From the NCBI GenBank assembly GCA_016721085.1, contig JADKJI010000013.1, forward strand, positions 91,153-155,152: a DNA stretch of 64,000 nucleotides, read 5' to 3'. Of this stretch, positions 1 through 8,831 are shown piece after piece; the first letter of the stretch is position 1; each line of letters starts with the position of its first letter. The DNA comes from Chitinophagaceae bacterium. Its GTDB lineage: Bacteria > Bacteroidota > Bacteroidia > Chitinophagales > Chitinophagaceae. A program made the translations under genes and the position numbers. The notes beneath the pieces are model-generated. The model was not told the origin of the DNA and made no database searches. It saw nothing but the letters and a program-made list of their open reading frames with translations.

Positions 1-330
1 AATCCTATCTCCTTTACTCACAACTGAAGTAATTCCATCCCAACGATAATAATTGGCAACAAGAGTCGGATAGTTCTCTTTCAAGCGTTTTGATAAAGGG
101 CCGAATGTTGTTATATCCGGACCAGAGTTCGGGTCTTTCCAAACACTTCTTAAAAATACCTGACGAGATGAATTTCTTAGATGACGATTTACATTATATT
201 CATTCCAAACATAGGCTCCAATCAGGAAAAAAAACAGGATACCTGTCAATAATCCCAATACATTCAGGCCGGAATAAAATGGATTCCGAATCACATTACG
301 CCAGGCTACCAGAAAATAATTTCTAATCAT
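1..330 (-). CDS. MacB/FtsX-like ABC permease K, N-terminal fragment cut by window edge
   Basis: About 110 codons are visible, beginning at an ATG at 330-328 and reading MIRNYFLVAWRNVIRNPF. This has the same amphipathic start and first membrane helix (about residues 19-41, LNVLGLLTGILFFLIGAYVW) as the permeases upstream. The rest of the gene lies outside the window. Only 9 bases separate it from the stop of permease J, so the two are almost certainly cotranscribed. It is the eleventh member of the array. The periplasmic start differs from its neighbours (an NSS/FLRSVW segment rather than the usual SYD.F..... RIYR pattern), so it is a diverged paralogue. Family assignment rests on the N-terminus and position only. 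Confidence 0.75.
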   Translation of the reverse strand, partial: MIRNYFLVAWRNVIRNPFYSGLNVLGLLTGILFFFLIGAYVWNEYNVNRHLRNSSRQVFLRSVWKDPNSGPDITTFGPLSKRLKENYPTLVANYYRWDGITSVVSKGDRI

Positions 331-339
331 TTACTTTAT

Positions 340-2790
340 TTATTCAGTACGTAATGAATCAACTGGGTTGGCCAATGCTGCTCTGATAGTTTGAATGCTT
401 ATTGTAATCAAAGCTAAAAGCGCCATAACCACTCCGCCAATCAAGAAAATCCACCAACTCAATTCAGTCTTATAAGCAAAATTATCCAGCCATTTATGAG
501 CTCCCCACCAGGCGATTGGTACTGCTATTACAAATGCAATCAGCACAAGCTTCAGGAAATCTTTCGATAACAAAGAAACAATCTGACTCACTGAAGCACC
601 AATCACTTTTCTTACACCTATTTCTTTTGTACGCTGAACAGTTATGAATATTACCAATCCCAGCAAACCCAGACAGCTAATGAAAATCGCTAATCCTGTT
701 GCCCATGAAAGCAATCTTACCACGTTCTTTTCACTGTTGTAATATTTGGCAATATCTTCAGAAAGGAAACTGTATTCAAAATCATCTTCAGGATATATCT
801 CTTTCCATGCCTTCTCTACTTTAGCTATTGCTGTACTCCAAACTGTACCTTCAGCATTTTGAGGTTGAAGGGCAATATTAAATGTGCGTGAGGAACTGGC
901 CCAACTACTGATAATTAATGGTTTGATTGGTGTACGCAATGACTGCTGGTGAAAATCTGCAGCAACAGCTACAATCGGCACTTGTTTGTCGTCCCACTCA
1001 ATTATCTTTCCGATAGCATCCTGCGGATTCTGGAACCCAAGTACCTTTGAATAGGTTTGATTTATTATAATCTGTCGAACGGTGTCGCTAGGTTCAAGGT
1101 ATGTTCCTGCCAATAATTTCATATCATAAAGCCTAAGATAATTTGTATCTCCCAACTTAATCTGCACATCGGTTTCGATTTCCTTTTTACCGTCCTTATA
1201 TTTCATAGTACTGGACCAGGAACCACCAGAAGCTGGTGCATTACTGCTAAGGCTAATCATACTGATTTCAGGGATGGCCTTTAGCTTTTGCAAGAACACA
1301 TTCTTATTATCTACATTTTTATCGAAGAAATTGGTAGAAAGAGTAATGATAGCATCCTTCTTAAATCCCAGGTCCTTATTCAACGTGTAATTGATTTGCT
1401 TACCAACCATCATGGTAGCGATAACAAATACCTGAGCAATCACAAATTGTGCAACAGTCAGGCTTCTTCTGAGATTGGCGTTTCTAGACCTGCCACCTGA
1501 TGCAATAACCTGATTTTTCAAAACCGTTACTGGCTTATAGCCAGATAGAATTATAGCCGGATAAAAGCCTGCTATCAGAGTTACAATTACTAACAGCAAT
1601 AACAGAAATACAATAATTAATGGCTGCTGAAAAAGATTAAAATGCAAGCCGGAAGGAATAAAGTCGCCAAATATTTTCAAAATCAATGGCGCCATTATTA
1701 CTGAAAGTACTGTTGCAATAAAAGTTATCAGGAAAGTTTCGCTCATGAATTGAAAAATCAATTGTCCTTTAGAACTGCCCATGGTTTTCCTTATACCGAT
1801 TTCTTTTGCTCTTTGTGAAGCTTGCGCAGTCGTCAGATTGATGAAATTGATACATCCTAACAAAAGAAGAAAAGCAGCAACAGCGAGTAATCCATAAAGA
1901 GTTGGCTTATGTCCCATATGGCCATGATAGTTCCCATAGTCTGCATTAAAATGCATATCGCTCAATGGCTGTAAAAGATGCTCTGTCTTACCTGTTTCTC
2001 CCACTTCCTTATGCCTGTTCTTTTCAAATAAAGCCAGCATCTGTGCTTCTACTTTTTTTGGAGTAGTAGCTGGTGCCAATTTCATCCACAATTGTGAAGA
2101 CGAATTCGTGTTATTCCATTGTTGCCAATCTCTTGGTTTCAAACTGGTGGTTTCCAGTGTAGCCCTTGAAATAAAAACCTGGAAATTAAAGTCAGTATTC
2201 TTGTCTATGTCTGCTACAATTCCTGATACTACAGAACGTATTGTATCATTAAAATAGATTTCACGACCCACCAGATCAGATGCAGGCGCTTTGGGAAAAT
2301 AAGCAGCTGCTATAGAACTAGTCAGTACCACTTTATAAGGATCCTTCAAGGAAGCTGCTGGGTTACCAGCCAGCCATTTATATTCGATTATTTTAAAATA
2401 TCTCTCATCGGCATATACAACATTAGCCTGTTTCTTGAATACAACTGGTTTATTACTTGACGTAGTTGGAATGCTTACTTTAATTTGCCATTCTGTGCGT
2501 AAAGGGGCAACAATTTCAATTCCTGTCCCTTCTTTTTGTAATGCATCCGCCATAGGGCTGGTAATACCTGGATTCTTATATGATTCATCTGCAAAAGTGG
2601 ATACAGTTACAGCACGGTAAATCCTATCGCCGTCCTTGTGAAAATTGTCAAAATTGAAATCATACTGCACCAAAAGGCAAATGACAAGTGCTGCACTTAT
2701 ACCAATAGACAACCCCAATACATTGATGGCCGTGAATGCTTTATTCTTCCGAATACTGCGAAAGGCGATGGAGAAATAATTTCTAATCAT
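340..2790 (-). CDS. MacB/FtsX-like ABC permease J (816 aa)
   Basis: Inner-membrane permease, intact at 816 residues. The first half has a helix near 20-42, a MacB-type periplasmic domain, then a three-helix FtsX core containing GCINFINLTTAQ and EIGIRKTMG. The second half repeats the plan, with KEIGVRKVIGASV before the last helices and the C-terminal signature NPVDSLRTE. The stretch before the second helix (MHFNADYGNYHGHMGHK) matches permease B better than the other paralogues, so J and B form a sub-type; this alignment shows what B has lost. J lies between the rhodanese gene (18 bases upstream) and permease K (9 bases downstream) and lacks the heptamer repeat found after other members. Transported substrate cannot be read from the sequence. 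Confidence 0.88.
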   Translation of the reverse strand: MIRNYFSIAFRSIRKNKAFTAINVLGLSIGISAALVICLLVQYDFNFDNFHKDGDRIYRAVTVSTFADESYKNPGITSPMADALQKEGTGIEIVAPLRTEWQIKVSIPTTSSNKPVVFKKQANVVYADERYFKIIEYKWLAGNPAASLKDPYKVVLTSSIAAAYFPKAPASDLVGREIYFNDTIRSVVSGIVADIDKNTDFNFQVFISRATLETTSLKPRDWQQWNNTNSSSQLWMKLAPATTPKKVEAQMLALFEKNRHKEVGETGKTEHLLQPLSDMHFNADYGNYHGHMGHKPTLYGLLAVAAFLLLLGCINFINLTTAQASQRAKEIGIRKTMGSSKGQLIFQFMSETFLITFIATVLSVIMAPLILKIFGDFIPSGLHFNLFQQPLIIVFLLLLLVIVTLIAGFYPAIILSGYKPVTVLKNQVIASGGRSRNANLRRSLTVAQFVIAQVFVIATMMVGKQINYTLNKDLGFKKDAIITLSTNFFDKNVDNKNVFLQKLKAIPEISMISLSSNAPASGGSWSSTMKYKDGKKEIETDVQIKLGDTNYLRLYDMKLLAGTYLEPSDTVRQIIINQTYSKVLGFQNPQDAIGKIIEWDDKQVPIVAVAADFHQQSLRTPIKPLIISSWASSSRTFNIALQPQNAEGTVWSTAIAKVEKAWKEIYPEDDFEYSFLSEDIAKYYNSEKNVVRLLSWATGLAIFISCLGLLGLVIFITVQRTKEIGVRKVIGASVSQIVSLLSKDFLKLVLIAFVIAVPIAWWGAHKWLDNFAYKTELSWWIFLIGGVVMALLALITISIQTIRAALANPVDSLRTE

Positions 2791-2808
2791 GGATGATTAT
2801 TTTAATAA

Positions 2809-3390
2809 TTATTTGGTATAATATTTCTGACTACAATTGTTCTTTGCTACTTCATTCTCCCAAACGCTCATACCGCCACTTAGATTAAAAACACTGGAGT
2901 ACCCTAGTTGATTTAAAATATAACTCGACTGAGGGCTCCTGTGACTATGAGAACAATACACAAGAATAGTCGTGTTCTTGTAATTTTTCAATTCGTCAAT
3001 TCTCTTTTCCAGCTCCTGAATCGGAATATTGATAGCATTCTTTAATCTCCCAAAATTCTCAGGGGCAGTTCCCGCAAATTCTTCTCTGGTTCTAACATCC
3101 AGCAAAATTGTTTTTGGGTGTTTCCTAATGAATGAACAGATGTCTGCTGGCTTAACAGTACCAAAAACAATAGTGCTCTTCTTGATAAGCTTCATATTAC
3201 AATGCTTGCAGATACCAGCAGCTGAAAACTCTTCCTTGTCGCAATCATATCCACAAGGAGTACAAACAAAAACATCACCGGTAATTTTTTTGCTTACGGT
3301 TTGAGCAAATCCAGCCTGGCTAAAGACTAGCATAAAAAATAATATGCCCTTACTTATAATATATACACTCTTTCTAATCATCATAAACAT
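2809..3390 (-). CDS. Secreted/periplasmic rhodanese-domain protein with N-terminal Cys-rich metal-binding segment
   Basis: 193 residues. A hydrophobic leader (about 9-29, ending AGFAQ) suggests export. Residues 41-68 hold C43, C46, C50, C61 and C64 (FVCTPCGYDC then GICKHCNMKL), resembling the small heavy-metal-binding motif found fused to copper and mercury proteins. Residues 82-180 form a rhodanese fold with LLDVRTREEF, the catalytic loop C146-SHSHRS, and SGGMSVW near the end. The likely role is sulfur transfer or thiol/metal handling in the periplasm, but the substrate is unknown. It sits inside the permease array, 30 bases after permease I and 18 before J, so it is probably in the same transcript. 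Three ATGs at codons 1, 3 and 4 make the exact start ambiguous. Its link to permease function is inference from position. Confidence 0.8.
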   Translation of the reverse strand: MFMMIRKSVYIISKGILFFMLVFSQAGFAQTVSKKITGDVFVCTPCGYDCDKEEFSAAGICKHCNMKLIKKSTIVFGTVKPADICSFIRKHPKTILLDVRTREEFAGTAPENFGRLKNAINIPIQELEKRIDELKNYKNTTILVYCSHSHRSPQSSYILNQLGYSSVFNLSGGMSVWENEVAKNNCSQKYYTK

Positions 3391-3420
3391 TCTTTAATTA
3401 CCCATATATAACTTTACTCC

Positions 3421-5937
3421 TTATTCAGTCCTGAGTGCTTTTACTGGATTAGAAGTAGCTGCCCTCAGCGAATGATAACTTACTGCGATAATGGCCAATA
3501 ATAAACCTACTAATCCTGCTACCAGGAAAATTACCCATCCAATCTTTATTCGGAATACAAAATTCTCCAACCATCCATTGAGGAAATAAAGGGCTAGTGG
3601 AACTGCAATCACAAAAGATATCAGCGTTAGCCAAAACACTTCCTTATTTAATAACATAAAAAGCGATGATACTGAGGCTCCCATCACTTTTCGAATGCCA
3701 ATTTCCTTGGTTCTGTTTACTGCATAAAGTGCAGACAAACCAAATAATCCCATACAAGCAATGATTACGGCCAGTATCGTAGCTACATTTACTGTATGCA
3801 ACCAGGTGGTAAAGCTTTCGTAGCCTTTTTTCACTTCTTCATCTTGAAAACTCAGCGTCATAGGAAGTTTACCGGTCATAGTATTCCAATTCGCTCCGAT
3901 CTTATTAATAATATCAGGAAGTGGCTGGCCTTTTTTAATCTTTACATAAGCGAAGGCATAGCCCCATCGCGAGCCGACAAGCATATAAGCCGGAGGTATC
4001 TTCTGAGTGGCATTCCAGAAATGAAAATCCTTGCTTACACCAATAATAGGAGCGCCCATCGCTTTATTGATTTCATTAAGCGGTGGGTTACCCAATAATT
4101 TATAGAGTGTTTCATTCACAACAATCGGCTTTCTCACTGATGAAGCCCCTTTTGTAAATTGGTCTTCTGTCAACTCCAATCGTGCTGAGTCGGTTGGCAT
4201 AGTTCTGTCAAAAAACCGTCCCTTTACCATTCCAATCTTTGAAAACTCAAAGAAGTTATAGTCCATCGGAATCTGGAAAATCATTTCCCGTTGGCCATTA
4301 ATGAGATGTCCATTCATATTGAAACCACTACCAAACTTGAAATTGGCAAATGTTACGTTTTCTATGGCTGGTTCAGTTGATGTGTAATGAGCAAATCGTT
4401 CAGCGAACTGCTGTCGCTGAGGATCGTCATATTCGTATGGATTTTCCAGCAACAGCACTTGTTCCTTATCAAATCCTAATTCCAATGCATTCATATACCT
4501 CATCTGGTTAGAAATGACAATAGAAGAGATTATCAATAAAATACAGGTAGCATACTGAACCACTACCAATGTTCTTGACAATAGCGGACTCAATTTCACA
4601 CTGCTGAATTTTCGCATCATACTTAGCGGCTTCATACCACTCATTACAAAAGCCGGATAAATTCCAGCAAGCAGTCCCAGTACTACAAAAAGAATAAGAC
4701 CTCCTTTAAGGAAAAAAGATATTGACAAATCGGCTGCTGAAAGTGTAGCACCACTTATCTGATTGAAAAGAGGCATTACAATAATTGCAAGCATAAAGCC
4801 AGCTAACAAAGCAATTGTTATTAGTAATTGGGTTTCTACCAAAAACTGTCCAACAATATGTTTGCGTCCGGCACCCATAGTTTTTCTTACCCCTACTTCT
4901 TGTGAGCGTGTTACAGTATGAGTAAGTGTCAATAAGATATAGTTTACACAGGCAATAATTAAAATTATCAAAGCCAGTGTTATAAGTTGATAAATATGTT
5001 CAAGGTTGGTAAAATGCCCCCAGGGGTTGCTATCTGAATAATGAGCCTGGGCGAAAGGCATCAAAGAAAGATGAAACTCTTCTTTCTTCTTATCGGGGCC
5101 ATCTTCATTCATTCCCTTTATAGTCTCAGCAAAATACTTTTGAGTAAATGTTTCCAGCTTGGCATTGAACTGCTTCATGTCTGTCCCCTTCCTGAATTGA
5201 AGTAAGGTCACCGTCTTATAATGATTATTGCTACGGTCTGCCATATCTTCTATATAGCCAGGGTCACCTGCTATTGGAAAAATCATTTCATACTTCAAAC
5301 TCGAATTAGAAGGAAAGTCCTTCATCACTCCAGTAATCGTATATATTCTACTTGAGTCATTGGCTAATTTGAAAGTCTTACCTACAGCATTATCCTTACC
5401 AAAAAAGCGCTTAGCAATTTTTTCACTGATAACCACATCGTTCTTGCCATTCAACACATTATTAGCATTACCACTCACCAGCGGGAAATCGAAAATCTTA
5501 AAAAAATCAGCATCCACTTCTGCTGTAGACTTGTCCTCCATTTTAAAACTTTCCCCGTTGATCCAAACCAATGCATCGCTCGATCCCATTACCCGCATCA
5601 CATTCTCAACTTCAGGGAAAGCAGCCTTTATATCGGAACCCAGTACCATTGGCATTACCAGCATATTCCGCTCTTTTGCTATTGCAGGTAGCAAAGAAGC
5701 AAAAAAGCCAGTCTTCTTCTCTTCGTCTTTCTTTGGGTTAAAGAAATTAGTTGCCTCCAATCTATAAAGCTCTCCTGCATTTTTATGAAAGCGATCGTAA
5801 GACAACTCATGCTGCAGGTACAATGCCATCAACAATCCGAATGCTGATGCAATAGATAAACCTAACAGGTTGATGCCTGTATAAACTTTCCTCTTCCAGA
5901 GGTTGCGGATGGCGATGCGGAGATAGTTGGCAATCAT
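3421..5937 (-). CDS. MacB/FtsX-like ABC permease I (838 aa, longest paralogue)
   Basis: Intact at 838 residues, about 20-40 longer than the others. The extra length is in the first periplasmic domain, which contains a charged stretch around KKDEEKK and a second lysine/glutamate-rich segment (GPDKKKEEF). The first FtsX core reads ACVNYILLTLTHTVTRSQEVGVRKTMGAGRKH, a clear departure from the ACINFMNLSTARS pattern of most paralogues. The second core (VNRTKEIGIRKVMGASV) is conventional, and the protein ends NPVKALRTE. It starts MIANYLRIAIRNLW. It is followed at 30 bases by the rhodanese gene and preceded by the double heptamer-armed repeat. Likely an inner-membrane permease working with the ATPase at 27.0-27.7 kb; substrate unknown. 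Confidence 0.88.
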   Translation of the reverse strand: MIANYLRIAIRNLWKRKVYTGINLLGLSIASAFGLLMALYLQHELSYDRFHKNAGELYRLEATNFFNPKKDEEKKTGFFASLLPAIAKERNMLVMPMVLGSDIKAAFPEVENVMRVMGSSDALVWINGESFKMEDKSTAEVDADFFKIFDFPLVSGNANNVLNGKNDVVISEKIAKRFFGKDNAVGKTFKLANDSSRIYTITGVMKDFPSNSSLKYEMIFPIAGDPGYIEDMADRSNNHYKTVTLLQFRKGTDMKQFNAKLETFTQKYFAETIKGMNEDGPDKKKEEFHLSLMPFAQAHYSDSNPWGHFTNLEHIYQLITLALIILIIACVNYILLTLTHTVTRSQEVGVRKTMGAGRKHIVGQFLVETQLLITIALLAGFMLAIIVMPLFNQISGATLSAADLSISFFLKGGLILFVVLGLLAGIYPAFVMSGMKPLSMMRKFSSVKLSPLLSRTLVVVQYATCILLIISSIVISNQMRYMNALELGFDKEQVLLLENPYEYDDPQRQQFAERFAHYTSTEPAIENVTFANFKFGSGFNMNGHLINGQREMIFQIPMDYNFFEFSKIGMVKGRFFDRTMPTDSARLELTEDQFTKGASSVRKPIVVNETLYKLLGNPPLNEINKAMGAPIIGVSKDFHFWNATQKIPPAYMLVGSRWGYAFAYVKIKKGQPLPDIINKIGANWNTMTGKLPMTLSFQDEEVKKGYESFTTWLHTVNVATILAVIIACMGLFGLSALYAVNRTKEIGIRKVMGASVSSLFMLLNKEVFWLTLISFVIAVPLALYFLNGWLENFVFRIKIGWVIFLVAGLVGLLLAIIAVSYHSLRAATSNPVKALRTE

Positions 5938-5964
5938 GCAGATAACATTTAATTGGTTCTATTT

Positions 5965-6192
5965 AGTTATAAGTTTTAAGTATTAAGTTTTAAGTATGTT
6001 ACTGCTAAACCCAATATTCAGCATATAAACAGGGAACTCACGCAATCAGACTCAAAACTTAGCAAGAGTTGTACGTTGTAAGTTGTGAGTAATAAGTATG
6101 TACCATTAAAACCAAATGTTCTTTAACAAAAAGGAATCTCACACAATCATACTCAAAACTTATTACTTATTACTTACAACGTATAACTCTTA
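5965..6192. repeat. Heptamer-armed palindromic element, two units (H-I gap)
   Basis: Two head-to-tail units fill the gap between permease H (stop at 6198) and permease I. Unit 1a (about 5965-6062) has left-arm heptamers (TTATAAG, TTTTAAG type) and core CTGCTAAACCCAATATTC ending in CAGACTCAAAACTTA. Unit 1b (about 6066-6192) has a diverged core (ACCAAATGTTC...CTCACACAATCATACTCAAAA) and arms that can pair over about 35 bases, with ACGTTGTAAGT facing ACTTACAACGT. The right arm begins within 6 bases of the upstream gene's stop codon. Confidence 0.8.
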
Positions 6193-6197
6193 ACAGC

Positions 6198-8591
6198 TTA
6201 TTCAGTTCTTAACGACTTCACCGGATTCATCAACGCCGCCCTTATTGCCTGGAAACTCACCGTTAATATTGCAATGAACACTGCACCCAATGCCGGTATC
6301 ACAAACATCCACCACTGAAGGGAAACATGGTATTCATAATCTTGCAACCATTTGAACATTAACCAACCTGAAATAGGCGCCGCAATAACACAAGAGATAA
6401 TCACGAGCTTCAGGAAGCTTGCTGATAATTGTGCAGTAAGTTGTCCGATTGATGCACCTAATACTTTTCGTATTCCAATTTCCTTGATTCGACGTTCTGC
6501 TGTGTAGGCAGCCAACCCAAACAAACCAAGACATGAAATGAAAATGGCAAGCCCCGCAAAAACTGCAGCCAACTTTCCAATAAGAGATTCTCCTTTAAAT
6601 AAATTATCGAACTCTTCATCCACAAATTGGTATTCGAAAGGATATGTTGGATTATACTTCTTAAATACGTTCCCGATTTTAGCAAGTCCCTCTTTAAAGT
6701 TCACTTCTGGCTTAAATCGGATATTTATGATATTGGTATAGTTTGCATTTACATCGCTGAAAAAAACCAAGGGGGCCGTAGTGCCATAAATATTATTATA
6801 GATGAAATCCTTCACCACTCCGATAACTGTAAAATGAGTACCATCACGGTCTATAATTTCATTAACAGCTTTTGAAGGGTCCTTATTTATCAGTTTTGCC
6901 ATGGTTTCATTGATAATTAGATTGGTACTATCAGCTAAACCATCCTGGTAGAAATCACGTCCTGCTAATAATTTCATTCCTTTAGTCGCTATGATTTCAG
7001 GAGTTACAAAATCCATTGAAATAAGGACCTGCTTTCCTTCTTCTTTTCCCTTCCATTGAAAATCTGCTGAATTACTACCCACGGTAAATGCAGAGTTATT
7101 ACTCAGAGCAGCATTTTCAACAACACCAGTAGCAAAAAGATCATTCTTAAAAGCTCTGAAATGCAATCCTACATCGCCTTGTTGCTGAGTGGTAATTAAT
7201 TGTTGATTTACGGTAAGAAGGTTTTCCTTATTAATTCCTAATTCACGGTTCTTTGTATGAATCACTTGTTGATAAATGACGAGCGTACATATAATCAAAG
7301 CAATCGATATCACAAACTGTGAAACAACAAGCGTTCTTCTTACCATACTAACCCCAAATGAAGAAGGCAATCTCAATCCTTTCAATACTGTAATTGGATT
7401 GAACGAGGAAAGGTAAAGAGCAGGATAACTACCCGCTATAATGCCACATATCAATCCGATTACGATTAATGATACAAGATGAAGAGGCTTAAAAAACTGA
7501 AGGGCAATCTCTTTTTCCACCAAAGTATTGAAATAAGGAAGTGTTACAGCAATGATTATTGTAGCAAAAAACACTGCAATGAACGACATCAATATTGATT
7601 CAAAAAGAAATTGTCTTATCAACATACCTTTACCAGAACCCATAACTTTTCGAACGCCAACTTCACGGGCTCTTTGCTCTGAACGGGCAGTGGCGAGATT
7701 CATAAAATTGATACAAGCTAAAATCAGGATAATCCACGCAATGACACTAAAGAGTCGCACAAAGCGAATTCTTCCTCCGTTTGGCTTTCCATCCTTGAAT
7801 TCGTTTCTTAAGCGCCAGTCGTTTGCTGCCAGTAATTGCGGTCTTGCAATTAACCCGGTTCCTCTTTTTACGATAAAACTATCAAGCTGTTTTGCAATAA
7901 GACCTGCATTGGCTTCAGGTTGTAATTGAATGAAAGTCTGCACTCCATTATTTCCCCACTCTTTCAGCCACTCATTCTTTAAAAAGAAAACTTCGAATGG
8001 CGCTAACCATTCAACAGATTCGAAACGTGTATTAGTCGGAAATGATTTATATACACCGGTAATAACATAATCCTGTTTGTTATCTAATTTAACGGTCTGG
8101 CCAACTACATCTGTGCTATTGAAAATCTTAAGAGCCAGTTTTTCATTAAGGACAATGGAATGCAACTGACTGAATGCATTTGTAGCACTACCCTTTATAA
8201 ACTCAAAATTCATCATTGAGAGAAAAGGTGAATCCACATTCAAGCCGAAGCCATAAAGGCTCTTATCTCCCTTTGTAAAAAGACTACGATCGCCCCAGGT
8301 AGTTCTAGCAGCAGCTTTTACTCCTGGAATCTCCGATTTAATAGTTGGAGATAAGGGTCCAGGTGTTGATGCGAAAGTATAGGTATCCGCACTATAGGTT
8401 TGGTTGGTCATCACCTGATACAGATGATCCCTGTCCTTAAAATATTCGTTATATGTCAGCTCATCTTCCACCCAAAGAAATATCAATGCAGCCGCAGCAA
8501 TACCTACAGACAATCCAGCGATATTGAGAAAGCTGAATGATTTCCTTTTAAACAAATTCCGAAAAGCAGATTTGAAATAGTTTTTTAACAT
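6198..8591 (-). CDS. MacB/FtsX-like ABC permease H (797 aa)
   Basis: Intact at 797 residues, starting MLKNYFKSAFRNLFKRKSFS. Membrane helix 1 is at about 21-40 (FLNIAGLSVGIAAAALIFLW), followed by a periplasmic domain to about residue 280. The first core reads ACINFMNLATARSEQRAREVGVRKVMGSGK; the second reads AERRIKEIGIRKVLGASIGQ, and the protein ends NPVKSLRTE. This sequence and the N-terminus of broken permease E are alike, which makes H the best template for sizing E's deletion. Repeat elements lie on both sides, about 240 bases upstream and 260 downstream, so expression may differ from the tightly packed members. Function is inferred from family and position; the substrate is unknown. Confidence 0.88.
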   Translation of the reverse strand: MLKNYFKSAFRNLFKRKSFSFLNIAGLSVGIAAAALIFLWVEDELTYNEYFKDRDHLYQVMTNQTYSADTYTFASTPGPLSPTIKSEIPGVKAAARTTWGDRSLFTKGDKSLYGFGLNVDSPFLSMMNFEFIKGSATNAFSQLHSIVLNEKLALKIFNSTDVVGQTVKLDNKQDYVITGVYKSFPTNTRFESVEWLAPFEVFFLKNEWLKEWGNNGVQTFIQLQPEANAGLIAKQLDSFIVKRGTGLIARPQLLAANDWRLRNEFKDGKPNGGRIRFVRLFSVIAWIILILACINFMNLATARSEQRAREVGVRKVMGSGKGMLIRQFLFESILMSFIAVFFATIIIAVTLPYFNTLVEKEIALQFFKPLHLVSLIVIGLICGIIAGSYPALYLSSFNPITVLKGLRLPSSFGVSMVRRTLVVSQFVISIALIICTLVIYQQVIHTKNRELGINKENLLTVNQQLITTQQQGDVGLHFRAFKNDLFATGVVENAALSNNSAFTVGSNSADFQWKGKEEGKQVLISMDFVTPEIIATKGMKLLAGRDFYQDGLADSTNLIINETMAKLINKDPSKAVNEIIDRDGTHFTVIGVVKDFIYNNIYGTTAPLVFFSDVNANYTNIINIRFKPEVNFKEGLAKIGNVFKKYNPTYPFEYQFVDEEFDNLFKGESLIGKLAAVFAGLAIFISCLGLFGLAAYTAERRIKEIGIRKVLGASIGQLTAQLSASFLKLVIISCVIAAPISGWLMFKWLQDYEYHVSLQWWMFVIPALGAVFIAILTVSFQAIRAALMNPVKSLRTE

Positions 8592-8617
8592 GGTTCCAAT
8601 ATTTTAATATGTCCTTT

Positions 8618-8826
8618 AAGAGTTACAAGTTTTAAGTAATAAGTTGTAAGTGTGTTCCTGCTAAACCAGGGAGGTTATAAGTTGTAAGTTTTAGGTTATA
8701 AGTATGTGCCTGCTAAACCCAATGTTCATTATACAAATAGGAAATTCACACATTCAGACTCAAAACTTATTACTTACTACTTATTACTTAATACTTACTA
8801 CTTATTACTTATTACTTATTACTTAC
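8618..8826. repeat. Heptamer-armed palindromic element (G-H gap)
   Basis: The right arm (about 8765-8826) is eight to nine tandem heptamers of the ACTTATT/ACTTACT type, beginning 6 bases from the stop codon of permease G. The core (CTGCTAAACCCAATGTTC...CAGACTCAAAA) is at about 8708-8764. The left arm contains inverted heptamers (TTATAAG, TTGTAAG) and a second partial core copy, CCTGCTAAACC, near 8660. Confidence 0.82.
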
Positions 8827-8831
8827 AACTC

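Noticed and set aside
90..326. 78-codon plus-strand frame at the left edge
   Set aside because: It lies opposite the clearly conserved N-terminus of permease K.
3796..4098. Plus-strand open frames within the permease genes
   Set aside because: Antisense shadows of conserved minus-strand genes; composition and lack of motifs argue against coding.
8765..8826. Tandem ACTTATT units as a CRISPR-like array
   Set aside because: The unit is 7 bp with no unique spacers and no cas genes nearby; it is the arm of the heptamer-armed element.
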